DNA of 64,000 nucleotides, from NCBI GenBank assembly GCA_050331295.1, contig JBHJGZ010000004.1:434001-498000 (forward strand), in the 5' to 3' direction. A program made the position numbers and the translations under genes. The notes under the pieces are model-generated. The model did not search any database. It was not told where the DNA came from and was given only the letters and a program-made list of their open reading frames with translations. Below are positions 34,131-42,500 of this stretch, piece after piece. Numbering within the stretch: the first letter of the stretch is position 1; each line of letters begins with the position of its first letter. This DNA is from Kuafuiihalomonas sp050331295. GTDB lineage: Bacteria > Myxococcota > Kuafuiibacteriia > Kuafuiibacteriales > Kuafuiibacteriaceae.

Positions 34131-34886
34131 TCACGGAGGAATGCGGGCCAACACGAGCCCGAAACGTTCCCGGTAGATGGCGGCGCGCTCTGACTCGGAC
34201 ACCACGCGCTCCGTCTTTGTTCCATCTACCGTTTCGATCAGGCGGTCACCTCTGAGCGTGAGTCGTCCTCGCTCGGTGGGAAGACTGCACACCGTGTTCC
34301 GGGTGAAGTGGGATTCGGCTGAGAACTGATGGTGACGACATCCTGGCTCGAACTCTTCCAGCAACCGCGCATCGAGCCTAAAGCGATACTGGACACGACC
34401 GTCTTCGGTCAGCGTCCACCATCCGTAGGCGTCTGTCTCGAGCCTGTAGACACCGTTGGGGTCGTGCAGGTCTTCGCCGGACCGAAGCGGCAGTGGCTCG
34501 GCGAAGCAGGCTCCGAATCCCACGTCCGCCAGCCAGGGATCTGCGAGGATGACCTTCAAACATAGATGGTCGAAGGGGACTTCAGGCTTGCCGGCGGTTG
34601 GAACACGAGCCTCCAACAGGTCCACGCTGAAGCCGCAGGTGCGGAGGAGCGCAGCGAAGGCGCCGTTGAGCTCGTAGCAAAAGCCCCCTCGTCCTCCCAC
34701 GAGCTTTTCCACCATTCGATTCACGTCCAGCGTGATCGGCGTACCGAGGTGGATATCCAGGTTCTCGAAGGGGACCGACCGCAAGTGGGCGGCATGGAGT
34801 TTCTGAAGGGTCTCGGCGTCCGGACGAAGAGGGCCCGTCCAAGCGATCCGGGCAAGGTAGGCATCTCGCTGGCTCGGCGTCAGCAT
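34131..34886 (-). CDS. nat: Arylamine N-acetyltransferase
   Basis: 251 residues from the ATG at 34886 (an upstream ATG at 34946 would add 20). NATs transfer acetyl from acetyl-CoA to arylamines, hydrazines or pathway intermediates. The catalytic triad is visible: C70 in GGRGGFCYELNGAFAALL, H107 in VPFDHLCLKV and D121 in WLADVGFG. HLRSVPFENLDIHLG near the start and HFTRNTVCSLPTERGRLTL near the end fit the family. Length is near the usual 270-280. It converges with the epimerase gene, 10 bp apart. Confidence 0.93.
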   Translation of the reverse strand: MLTPSQRDAYLARIAWTGPLRPDAETLQKLHAAHLRSVPFENLDIHLGTPITLDVNRMVEKLVGGRGGFCYELNGAFAALLRTCGFSVDLLEARVPTAGKPEVPFDHLCLKVILADPWLADVGFGACFAEPLPLRSGEDLHDPNGVYRLETDAYGWWTLTEDGRVQYRFRLDARLLEEFEPGCRHHQFSAESHFTRNTVCSLPTERGRLTLRGDRLIETVDGTKTERVVSESERAAIYRERFGLVLARIPP

Positions 34887-35187
34887 CGCATCGGTATGTG
34901 AGGCCACCCCCCGAAATGCAACGCCATTTGGGAAGGCTCCATTCACCCGAGCACCGAGAGAAGGCTGAGCGCGGGCCGTGATCAGCTTCTCTCGTCATGT
35001 CGGTGCAGGTGTCTGGTGAGCAGCTCCATGAGAACAGATCGGCCGGCTTCGTTGAGTACATAGATCGGAATTTAGTTCCTCCCGGTGATCGAATCCGAAC
35101 TCGGCTCGCATGGCCCTCGTGAACGACGAAGTGGAAAGACCCGGCCCGAACAGCGGAGCCGAAAGCGTGAGGAAGAAAGGACAAATC

Positions 35188-36012
35188 ATGAAGATCCAAG
35201 GCGATGCCGTGTTCAACACAGCCGTGCTGACCGTGCTCTCGACACTGGTCGGCTGCGGCGCTGATGACGGGGAGGACTTCACGGTCGCTCTCGGATGCAA
35301 TCCTTCTTGTACACGGGGACAGGTTTGCCGGAGTCAGGGGTCGGATGAGCCGCCCTCCTGTGTCGCGGTCGAGCTCGCACCGGAATGGCCCTCGATCCAG
35401 CTCGTCGACCCCGGAGCTCCTGGAGCGAGTTTCGGAGCCTCCTGCGCCGCGAACGCGGACTGTCAGTCCGGCTTGTGTGTCGACATCGACAGCGAAGGCC
35501 AATGTTCGCAGCGGTGTCTCGGCTTCTTTGGCGAATGTCCGGACGGAGCCCAGTGCGAGCCGGCGGGTGCCATCAACGTTTGCGTGAACGGAGGCGGAAC
35601 CGCTCTGCTCTCGGGGGCCCGACGGGTGGGTGCCCCTTGCGGACAAGACACGGAGTGCGCCAGCGGGGCATGCATCGAAAACGACAGCGGTCGTTGGTGT
35701 TCGCAGCCATGTGACATTTCAATGAATGAGTGCCCCGCGGGGACCACATGTCAGACCGAGGCCGAGCGAGCTTACTGTCTTCCGCCCCAGCCGCCGCAGG
35801 GCGCCCCTCTGAACTGTGTCGGGCTCAACGCTTGCTTCAATGATTGCACCGATGGCGGTGATTGTAGCGACCAATGCATTGCATGGGCGGCCGATGATGC
35901 GATTGTGCTCCTTTATGAGGTCTACCGCTGTTACGGCGCCGCCTTCTGTCGCACGGAGACGCAATGCTTCGAGGCCTGTCGAGACCAGATCGAGGCCTGC
36001 GAGTCCAACTGA
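35188..36012 (+). CDS. Cys-rich predicted lipoprotein
   Basis: 274 residues from the ATG at 35188, chosen because it opens a lipoprotein signal ending LSTLVGC (Cys23). About 25 cysteines follow in short repeated modules, for example GASCAANADCQSGLCVD and GAPCGQDTECASGACIE, which resemble each other and the Cys-rich repeats of surface lipoproteins common in myxobacteria and relatives. A C-terminal module (LNACFNDCTDGGDCSDQC and RTETQCFEACRDQIEAC) is different. Disulfide-stabilised and outside the cytoplasm; function unknown. It is divergent from nat across a 300-bp gap that holds no recognised gene. Confidence 0.78.
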   Translation: MKIQGDAVFNTAVLTVLSTLVGCGADDGEDFTVALGCNPSCTRGQVCRSQGSDEPPSCVAVELAPEWPSIQLVDPGAPGASFGASCAANADCQSGLCVDIDSEGQCSQRCLGFFGECPDGAQCEPAGAINVCVNGGGTALLSGARRVGAPCGQDTECASGACIENDSGRWCSQPCDISMNECPAGTTCQTEAERAYCLPPQPPQGAPLNCVGLNACFNDCTDGGDCSDQCIAWAADDAIVLLYEVYRCYGAAFCRTETQCFEACRDQIEACESN

Positions 36013-36136
36013 CACATTCGTCGGCAGCCCCGCCGACCACCGGCCCAAACCCCTTCTTCCGGAAAACGCTCTTGGCCCAGAAAAAGAGTGATCGATCCCA
36101 TCGTTTCGAGTGATGGCCCAGGTGTAGGGTCGTCGC

Positions 36137-36730
36137 ATGATTGGGGAGGTGGATCGGGACTGCTTCGAGCGTGCTCAGGCTGGAGATGTCGAAGCGCTCT
36201 CTGTCTTGATCGAGCCGTTCCTGGGGCCTGTCGCCCACTGGGCCGCACGGCTCTCGAGCCCCGGGATGGACCCAGAGGACATCGCCCACGAGGTGTTCAT
36301 CGTGGTCTTCCGGAAGATTCGCGAAGTCTACGGTCCGGAGCATTTCCACTCATGGCTTTATGGCATCACACGAAGGACCGTGAGCAAGTTTCGGCGTCGC
36401 GCTTGGCTGAAACGATGGGCTGGACCGCTGGATGACCAGTTTCCCGACGGCGGCGTCACGCCGTCCGGAGAATATGCGACCTATGAGGCCACCATGAGGA
36501 TCCACGAGATCCTCGACCAGATGTCCGAGAAGCAACGAGAGGTCTTGATCCTGATCGATATCGAGCAGCGGACTGCTCCCGAGGTGTCGCGGTTGCTGCG
36601 GATTTCCGAGGGAACGGTGCGGAGTCGTCTTCGTCTGGCGCGTCGGTCCTTCATTCGACTGGCCATTGCCACCGGCTTGAAATCCCTCAGCAGCATCGAG
36701 GCACTTCCCGCTCTGGAGGGCGAGAGCTGA
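36137..36730 (+). CDS. ECF-type RNA polymerase sigma factor
   Basis: 197 residues. Region 2 is visible as DPEDIAHEVFIVVFRKIREVYGPEHFHSWLYGITRRTVSKFRR and region 4 as MSEKQREVLILIDIEQRTAPEVSRLLRISEGTVRSRLRLARRSF. Length and layout are those of an extracytoplasmic-function sigma factor. No anti-sigma gene follows; the next gene downstream faces it. The cysteine-rich lipoprotein upstream is on the same strand and might be linked, but there is no evidence for this. Confidence 0.92.
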   Translation: MIGEVDRDCFERAQAGDVEALSVLIEPFLGPVAHWAARLSSPGMDPEDIAHEVFIVVFRKIREVYGPEHFHSWLYGITRRTVSKFRRRAWLKRWAGPLDDQFPDGGVTPSGEYATYEATMRIHEILDQMSEKQREVLILIDIEQRTAPEVSRLLRISEGTVRSRLRLARRSFIRLAIATGLKSLSSIEALPALEGES

Positions 36731-36800
36731 CGCGCATCCGAATCCACCGGCCGTCCCGTTCAAGGAACGCCCGGGATGCGACAACCTTCACGTGTCTCCA

Positions 36801-38105
36801 TTACTTGCGGTAACCGCTGGCCTGCGCGGCTTCTGGCGGCAGGTCGGCCGTGAACCCGTTGAGCTGACGCCAGAGCTCGTACCCCAGTGCGACCCGATTC
36901 AGCAGGATCCAGCCATTGACCGCGTTGCCTTGGCGGAGAACTTGGGCGTTTGGCCATTCATCCTCGCTTTTCGGACGGACCACGACGCGGAAGCGACCCG
37001 AGGGAGAAGCATGGGCTTCGACGAAGGCGACCGTTCCAGGAAACGTCCCGACCGCCGCTTCTGGCCAACCACCCACCTGAATGGCAGGCCAGCCTTCAAA
37101 TTGCAGTCGAACCTCCTGCCCGGCCACCACGAGCGGTGCGTCATTGCCTCTTATGAAGAGCTCCACCGCCCGCTGATCGGCGTCTGCAACAACCGTTGCA
37201 AGCACTTCTCCTTGAACCACATACGAGCTATCCTCCCGGGCCAGAACATGGGTCAGCATTCCAGAGCGCGGGGCGCGGACCTCTAGGGAACGCTGACGCG
37301 CCAGAGCCCGCTCGACCACCTCCAAGTCCGCTTCGGACGCGGAGAGTCTTGCTCGAGCGGTGCCGAGAGCTTCCCGTGTGTCCGCGATGGTAGCGTCCAA
37401 CTTTGCCGCCTTTCCGTCACGGCTGGCCCGTTCGGCCCTCACCTTTGCCCGCGCGGCCTGAACCGAGGCTTCTGAAGCCCGAAGTTCGGCTTTCGCCTGG
37501 GCCGCGTTTCGGTGGGCGAGGTCCAGCTGCCGCTGGGAGTTGAGCCCTTCGTCGGCCAGAGTCCGAACGCGCTCGGACTGGCGCACTGCTGCGCGCCACT
37601 TGGCTTCCGCCGCTTCCTGGGCGAGTGCGGCCGCCTGTCGATTGTTTTCGGCCACCCGCACTAGTGCTTCGGCCGAGGCCAGGGTTCGGTCCCGCAAGCC
37701 GTCCAAGTTCTCGAGCCGGTCTCGAAGGGCGGTGATCGAGCTGTGGGCGGCCTCGATGCGACGACGCACGGCGGAGCGTTGTTGTTCGTACCGCTCGAGG
37801 ACATGCGGGTCGTTGTCCCGAAGCTCAACGATCACTTGTCCGTCTTCGACCCGGTCCCCCTCTTGGACATGCCATCGATCCACCCGTCCATCGATGGGAG
37901 CCTGCACGGAAAGCTGACGTTCGTTGGGCGAGAACGCGATGACCTGTCCAGTCCCCACGGCATTCTGACGCCAGGGAGCGAGAAGCAGGGCCAAGGTGCC
38001 GACGATGGAAACCGCGAGCAACGCCCGAACCACCCATTTCTCTCCTCTCCACCGGGTCAGCCGAGCGATTTCCAAGGCCGACTGCTGTGCGCCCGTGCCG
38101 ATCAC
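36801..38105 (-). CDS. HlyD-type membrane fusion (periplasmic adaptor) protein
   Basis: 434 residues from a GTG overlapping the stop of the upstream ABC gene (GTGA, 38102-38105). A single N-terminal membrane helix (VVRALLAVSIVGTLALLLAP) is followed by a split lipoyl domain (QLSVQAPIDGRVDRWHVQEGDRVEDGQVIVEL, then RAPRSGMLTHVLAREDSSYVVQGEVLATVV). A ~200-residue alpha-helical hairpin separates the two halves, and beta-barrel regions come last. It should bridge the inner-membrane transporter to an outer-membrane channel. No TolC-like gene is in the window. It is the obligate neighbour of the degenerate ABC protein. Confidence 0.92.
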   Translation of the reverse strand: MIGTGAQQSALEIARLTRWRGEKWVVRALLAVSIVGTLALLLAPWRQNAVGTGQVIAFSPNERQLSVQAPIDGRVDRWHVQEGDRVEDGQVIVELRDNDPHVLERYEQQRSAVRRRIEAAHSSITALRDRLENLDGLRDRTLASAEALVRVAENNRQAAALAQEAAEAKWRAAVRQSERVRTLADEGLNSQRQLDLAHRNAAQAKAELRASEASVQAARAKVRAERASRDGKAAKLDATIADTREALGTARARLSASEADLEVVERALARQRSLEVRAPRSGMLTHVLAREDSSYVVQGEVLATVVADADQRAVELFIRGNDAPLVVAGQEVRLQFEGWPAIQVGGWPEAAVGTFPGTVAFVEAHASPSGRFRVVVRPKSEDEWPNAQVLRQGNAVNGWILLNRVALGYELWRQLNGFTADLPPEAAQASGYRK

Positions 38106-40186
38106 GCGAGCGCCTCCGATTCCTCGACCAGGCCCGCGTCCGAGACCCAACGAAAGCGCCGCGGGCAGCGTTGGAGGATGTGCCTTCGGTCCGTGCCGAC
38201 GAGGAGAGTCCACGGCGCGTCGGGTCCAGCGATGACCTCCCAGAGGCCGTCGATGGTCTCCTCTTCGGCCCGGTCGAGCCCACCGTCCACGAGCAAGAGG
38301 CGCGGCCGACTTCTAATGGCTCGGGCAACCTCCAGCCGGATCAGTTGGGATCGACTCAGAGGCTCTCCGTCGGGATAGATCCAGGTTTGAAGGCCCGCCT
38401 CGAGGTCACCCAGTAACGACTGAAGGCCCACTCGCCGGAGCAGGTCTCGAAGCTCGTCGACGCTCGCGCCTGGATCTTGGCTGGTCAGGTTCTCTTCCAA
38501 CGTAGCGCCTACGGGCAAGCCGCGGCCCACCAACTCGACCTGATGTCGGAGGGCCCGAGGCGCCAGGGATGAAAGCGAGAGTTGGTCGAACAGAACGCGG
38601 CCTTCCTTGAGCGGACGACGGCCATAGAGCACATCGAAGAGCGTGGCCTGGTCAGAATGGGGCAGGCCGTACAGCCCGACGCATTCCCCCGGAGCCGCGC
38701 GAAATGCGATGGGTTCATGATGTGTTCCGACCGCCTCGACCTCGAGCTCGACCCCGTGGTCGGTGGTCGGCGGCAGTTCTCCGCTGTTGGGCTCCGTCTC
38801 CAGATCCACCAGCATGCCAACCTTTTCGACGCTGGCGGTCAGATCATAAAACGATTCGACGTGCTTTCCAAACTTGGCGAGTTGAGCCATCACTCCCGTG
38901 ATGATGAGCTCCGAGGCGACCAGCTGACCCAGGGTGAGCTGGCCGTTCCAGACCAGGAAGCTTCCCAAGCCAAGCAGGCTTGCGCTCGAGAACGCCTGAA
39001 TACCGGCAAAGCCGATGGTCTGCCGGAGGACCACCGAAAAGTGTCTGGACCGCCGCATCAACCAGTCCACGGAAAGTCTGTCAGTTTCCCGGGCCGACCA
39101 TCCAGAACCTTCGGGCGTCAGGAATCGATGTTGTCGACGGGCGACGGATTCGAGCCACGCAGCCAGCTCGTACTTCGCATGGGATTCTTCCACGGCGGTT
39201 TCGATGCCCGAAGCACCGAGGCGAAAGGTCACGAACCCGAGGGCCGAGATGAGGACGAGGTCGAAAACCAAGAGGTAAGGGTGATAGAAGCCGAGCAGCA
39301 ACAGGCCTGCGACGGTCGACATGATGACCTCGGTTGCGCTCAGCAACAGGTACGACGCTGACTTCTGAATACCGACTACATCGAAGAATCGATTGATCAA
39401 CTCCGTGAGTCCCCATCTTCCGCCGGCATCCGGCGTCGCGGCGGGAAGCCGGCGGGCAACATCGCGCGAGAGGTCGGTGAAGACGCGCCGCTGGAGAAGC
39501 TCGACGATATAGACTTCGAGGACGCGAAGCGCCGCGGCCACGGAAAGCACAAGCAACAGCCCTGCCGAGATCACCAACAAAGGCTGAAGCACGCGTCCGA
39601 AAGCCAGTAGATTGACCAGAGACTGGACCGCCAGGGGAAGCGCTAGAGAGATCGCGCCAATCACCGCCGAGTAAGCCACCACGGCGAGCACTGCTCCCCG
39701 TTCGAGTCGGGTCCACCGGGCGAGACGCCTGAAAGGCGACAGTTTGGGACCGCCTTTCGGGGACCGCAGGCGTTCGAGCGGGAGGGCAGGGGTCAGTCTG
39801 ATCCACCGGACCTCCTCGCCGACTTCGTTCAGACTGAGAGCGTCCGAAAGGTCTCCCGCCTCGACCTCCACCTCTTGCACGGTGGACCCATCGATGACGC
39901 TGGCCTGTGTGCCTTCTCCGCGGGCGCCTGCCACCACCAGCCATTGTTCGCGGTCGGTCTTGGCCCGAGAGACCCACCACGCGTCCTGTTCCCCCTCGAT
40001 GGCTTCGGGAGAAGCCGAAACCTCATCGGCGTGCCAGCCGAGAACGTCGGCCGCCCGCCGAAGCCAGTCGGTCCATTCTTCTTCTCGTCCGCCCGAGAGT
40101 GCGGCCGCGATCCGGCTGTTCGGCACCTCGACGGCGACGCTCTGTGCGAACCACTCCAGCAGAGTTCGCCGTGCGATGCTCGACAT
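38102..40186 (-). CDS. Type-1-secretion-like ABC exporter with degenerate ATPase motifs
   Basis: 694 residues: an N-terminal ~170-residue domain (in the place of the C39-like domain of type I exporters), six membrane helices (about 170-450) and a nucleotide-binding domain. All the ATPase motifs of that domain are degraded. Walker A reads GLPHSDQATL instead of GxSGxGKST (Lys replaced by Gln, about 510). The LSGGQ signature is LSRSQ (about 610). Walker B is LLLVDGG with the catalytic Glu replaced by Gly. The switch His is Thr (LLVGTDRRH). It probably cannot hydrolyse ATP, unlike normal exporters. Its coupling to an HlyD-type partner argues for a retained role, perhaps as half of a heterodimer. 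Confidence 0.88.
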   Translation of the reverse strand: MSSIARRTLLEWFAQSVAVEVPNSRIAAALSGGREEEWTDWLRRAADVLGWHADEVSASPEAIEGEQDAWWVSRAKTDREQWLVVAGARGEGTQASVIDGSTVQEVEVEAGDLSDALSLNEVGEEVRWIRLTPALPLERLRSPKGGPKLSPFRRLARWTRLERGAVLAVVAYSAVIGAISLALPLAVQSLVNLLAFGRVLQPLLVISAGLLLVLSVAAALRVLEVYIVELLQRRVFTDLSRDVARRLPAATPDAGGRWGLTELINRFFDVVGIQKSASYLLLSATEVIMSTVAGLLLLGFYHPYLLVFDLVLISALGFVTFRLGASGIETAVEESHAKYELAAWLESVARRQHRFLTPEGSGWSARETDRLSVDWLMRRSRHFSVVLRQTIGFAGIQAFSSASLLGLGSFLVWNGQLTLGQLVASELIITGVMAQLAKFGKHVESFYDLTASVEKVGMLVDLETEPNSGELPPTTDHGVELEVEAVGTHHEPIAFRAAPGECVGLYGLPHSDQATLFDVLYGRRPLKEGRVLFDQLSLSSLAPRALRHQVELVGRGLPVGATLEENLTSQDPGASVDELRDLLRRVGLQSLLGDLEAGLQTWIYPDGEPLSRSQLIRLEVARAIRSRPRLLLVDGGLDRAEEETIDGLWEVIAGPDAPWTLLVGTDRRHILQRCPRRFRWVSDAGLVEESEALA

Positions 40187-40443
40187 CCACCCGCTTACCT
40201 CACGAGTCGTGCCAGCGATTCGGGGGCAAACCGGGCAACATCGGCCCTCTACGTTCTTGAGGTTCGGGGCGAAAATGCATCGCTGGGACCGAATGCCCCA
40301 GCCATCGACGGCACCCCGCCGACCCGCCGACCGGTCCCGCGCTCAGCTCATCCGCCGGCGCCTGCGAAAAAATCGCCTCGAGGTTGGACCTAATCCCGGG
40401 GACGTACGCCCATGGGCTTGGATAAAACGGTCGAGAACAAGGC

Positions 40444-40866
40444 TTACTTCAGCTTCGCCACGCCGAGCGGAACCGAGAACTCCTCGCACCAGATATAGAT
40501 CTCGTCGTACTTGCTGAGGTCGATCCGCGCCGGCAGGACATAGGCTGCGGCACCCTTTACGGCTTCCTTCACCGCCGGCTCGCCGGAGGTGTTCTTCAGG
40601 GGAGAGAACTGTGAGGCCTTGTCGAACTTGCCGCCCATACCAAACCCGATGGTTGGATCTGGAGCGCCGTCCTGGAAGAAGTCCGACTCCAAGAGGACGA
40701 TCATGCCACTGTTCGTTTTGACGATGCTGACCCCGCCGCGGGTAGCATGATCACTACGACCTTCGAACTTGCCACTCCTGACAACCTCGGCGGCTTCAGC
40801 GGATGCTGAAGTCAAAGCGGCTGCAGCAAGCACGGCAGAAAGACAGACAGATTTAAATAAGCACAT
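40444..40866 (-). CDS. Secreted DM13-domain protein
   Basis: 140 residues with a signal peptide (MCLFKSVCLSAVLAAAALTSASAEA). The mature part is a DM13 domain: SGKFEGRSDHATRGGVSIVKTNSG, IVLLESDFFQDGAPDPTIGFGMGG, LPARIDLSKYDEIYIWCEEFSVPLGVAKL. DM13 proteins are small electron-transfer-like or redox-linked domains found in secreted proteins; the single conserved Cys in IYIWCEEF is the proposed redox residue. The gene is less GC-rich than its neighbours and has a good ribosome-binding site (GGAGG, 10 bases before the start). It stands alone between gaps of 257 and 672 bp. Confidence 0.9.
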   Translation of the reverse strand: MCLFKSVCLSAVLAAAALTSASAEAAEVVRSGKFEGRSDHATRGGVSIVKTNSGMIVLLESDFFQDGAPDPTIGFGMGGKFDKASQFSPLKNTSGEPAVKEAVKGAAAYVLPARIDLSKYDEIYIWCEEFSVPLGVAKLK

Positions 40867-40928
40867 TTTTATAGAACCTCCTATTGTGTATCATTCGCTA
40901 CAATCTTATGTGGCCTCGAGGAAACCAA

Positions 40929-40943
40929 TGCATCCTGGATGCA
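40929..40943. promoter_or_regulatory. 15-bp palindrome upstream of the DM13 gene
   Basis: TGCATCC and GGATGCA flank a single central base. It begins 63 bp upstream of the DM13 start codon, which suits an operator for a dimeric repressor or activator. Only the symmetry is seen; no regulator is identified. Confidence 0.4.
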
Positions 40944-41408
40944 AGAGGATCCTCGGCGGGAACGTGTACCGGGAGCGTAAGAAAGACACTAGCAAGCCGT
41001 TGCGTTCACTTGGTCGCGCAGCGCGAACGCCCACGCGGAGGACAATGGGGCGCCGACTTTCGTGAGCACGTTCGTTCGAACCGGCACCGCAAGATTGACC
41101 GCTCGAGATCTTGTTCGAGAGCGAGTGTCGCGACCGCGCATGTCCGTGCATCACGAGGTACCTCGAACCAGCGGCCGCGCATCGCGGGCGAATCGCTCTC
41201 TATCTGCAAGACCGTCCTCTGGAGCTCGCATGGGTCTTGGAGTCGGTGTACGAGCTCGACAGGGAGACCGTGCATCACGCACTCGATCTGTCAGTCGTCT
41301 CGACAGCGCCGTGGTCGAGTCTTATCCGTCGCAAGCTCGCCGCAGGCATATCGAGGGCTCCGTCACCATCAATCGGGCGGCCCACATGCTCCTGCATCGT
41401 TTTAACAT

Positions 41409-41431
41409 AATGTCGATTATCGGACATTTTT
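41409..41431. terminator. Weak hairpin with T-run, possible terminator
   Basis: AATGTC and GACATT enclose eight bases and are followed by TTT. The stem is short and AT-rich, so termination is doubtful. No rightward gene that it would end was found directly upstream. Confidence 0.25.
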
Positions 41432-41538
41432 ACCCGTCGGGGCCTGGCCGCCGGTCTCCCGGGACAGGTTCCCTGGCTTCGGGTGGGATACTTGGCGACC
41501 GGTTGACTCAGAATCCTGGCGAGGAAAGAGAATGCCGC

Positions 41539-41790
41539 ATGCGGTTTCGGACGTGGCTGTATGCCATGACGATGGTGGTGACGGCGGCGGTGACCGCTTG
41601 GGCTCCGGCTTGCGGCGAGGATGACAGCTGTCCGGGCGTCATCTGTACGAATTGCTCGGCATCTGGGGATTGCCCCAATCTAGAGTGTTCGGATGACCAG
41701 AGCCTCTTCTGCGTAGCGTTTCCGTTCGGGGACCTCGACTCTTCGGAACGCTGCACCTTCTGTGAATCTCCTGATTTTCAGCTTCCCTGA
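41539..41790 (+). CDS. Small secreted Cys-rich protein
   Basis: 83 residues from the ATG at 41539, beginning with an export signal (MRFRTWLYAMTMVVTAAVTAWAPAC). The Cys after APA could be lipidated, although the position before it is atypical. The mature part is short, acidic and holds nine further cysteines (DDSCPGVICTNC, GDCPNLECSD, RCTFCES), suggesting a disulfide knot. Function unknown; it may be a surface peptide similar in style to the Cys-rich lipoprotein at 35188. Confidence 0.6.
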   Translation: MRFRTWLYAMTMVVTAAVTAWAPACGEDDSCPGVICTNCSASGDCPNLECSDDQSLFCVAFPFGDLDSSERCTFCESPDFQLP

Positions 41791-41896
41791 ACTCCGTGGG
41801 TTCGAGTCGCAGCGCATCTTGAAGAAGCAGCTTTGCCGGGTCCCAACGGGTCAACGCCGCCCTTGCCGTGAACAGCCGGGTGTCTACCATGTACCC

Positions 41897-42472
41897 GTGT
41901 CCACGGAACTCGACTATGGCGAGATGCTGCGCTCGTCTTTTAAGGCGTCCATACGCCGCGACAATCCCCTGATCCTGCTGACAGCCGGAGCTCTCCTAGT
42001 GTTCGGAACGGCTGTGACGGGCGGAATCCTGGTCGGTCCATTGGCGGTGTCCTTGGCGTGGGTGGGACTCCGCGCGGCTCGTGGACAGAGCCTCCGTTGG
42101 GAAGACTTGCGACATGGCTTTGACCGTTTCGTTCCCGCGTTCGTCGCTGGGCTCGGCTACCTCCTCGCGGTGGTCGTGGGTTCCCTGCTCCTGGTCGTTC
42201 CCGGAGTCGTAGCGGCCTTTGTGCTGAGTTTGGCGTTCCTGATCGTAGCCGACACGTCGTCCACGGGCGTCGATGCGTTGACCTCGGCGGTTCGCATGGT
42301 GCGGGAACGGCCAGGTCCCGTCGCTGTCTGGGCGGTCCTGGTGGCACTTCTCGTCGCCGTGGCAAGCCTCGTCCCGGTGCTGGGCTCCGTGGTCGGGGCC
42401 GGCATCGCAGCGGTCTTCACCGGCCAATTCTATCGGCTTTGGCGCAAGCAGCCCGAGGTCGTCGCCGCCTAG
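41897..42472 (+). CDS. Multi-pass membrane protein (DUF4013-like)
   Basis: 191 residues from a GTG. After a short N-terminus (TELDYGEMLRSSFKASIRRDNPL) there are four to six long hydrophobic helices: LILLTAGALLVFGTAVTGGILVGPLAVSLAW, YLLAVVVGSLLLVVPGVVAAFVLSLAFLIVAD, then GPVAVWAVLVALLVAVASLVPVLGSVVGAGIAAVFTGQFY. The alternation of hydrophobic blocks and short charged loops resembles DUF4013/GDPD-membrane-type domains, which often have regulatory or scaffolding roles. No catalytic motif is visible. Confidence 0.72.
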   Translation: MSTELDYGEMLRSSFKASIRRDNPLILLTAGALLVFGTAVTGGILVGPLAVSLAWVGLRAARGQSLRWEDLRHGFDRFVPAFVAGLGYLLAVVVGSLLLVVPGVVAAFVLSLAFLIVADTSSTGVDALTSAVRMVRERPGPVAVWAVLVALLVAVASLVPVLGSVVGAGIAAVFTGQFYRLWRKQPEVVAA

Positions 42473-42500
42473 GCTCTTCGCCCGCTGTGCTCTGACGCCC

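Larger units (their letters stand above)
40867..41538. other. Gene-poor stretch with a palindrome and a weak hairpin
   Basis: No convincing gene was found between the DM13 gene and the small secreted protein. The most notable frame (41111-41410, rightward) has no family resemblance. The part next to DM13 (40867-40920) is AT-rich and is the probable leftward promoter region. A 15-bp palindrome lies at 40929-40943, and a weak hairpin with a T-run at 41409-41431. A decayed gene is possible across 41060-41400. Confidence 0.5.

Noticed and set aside
41795..41815. A ggttcgagtcgc run resembling a tRNA T-arm
   Set aside because: No matching acceptor or anticodon stems surround it, so it is chance.
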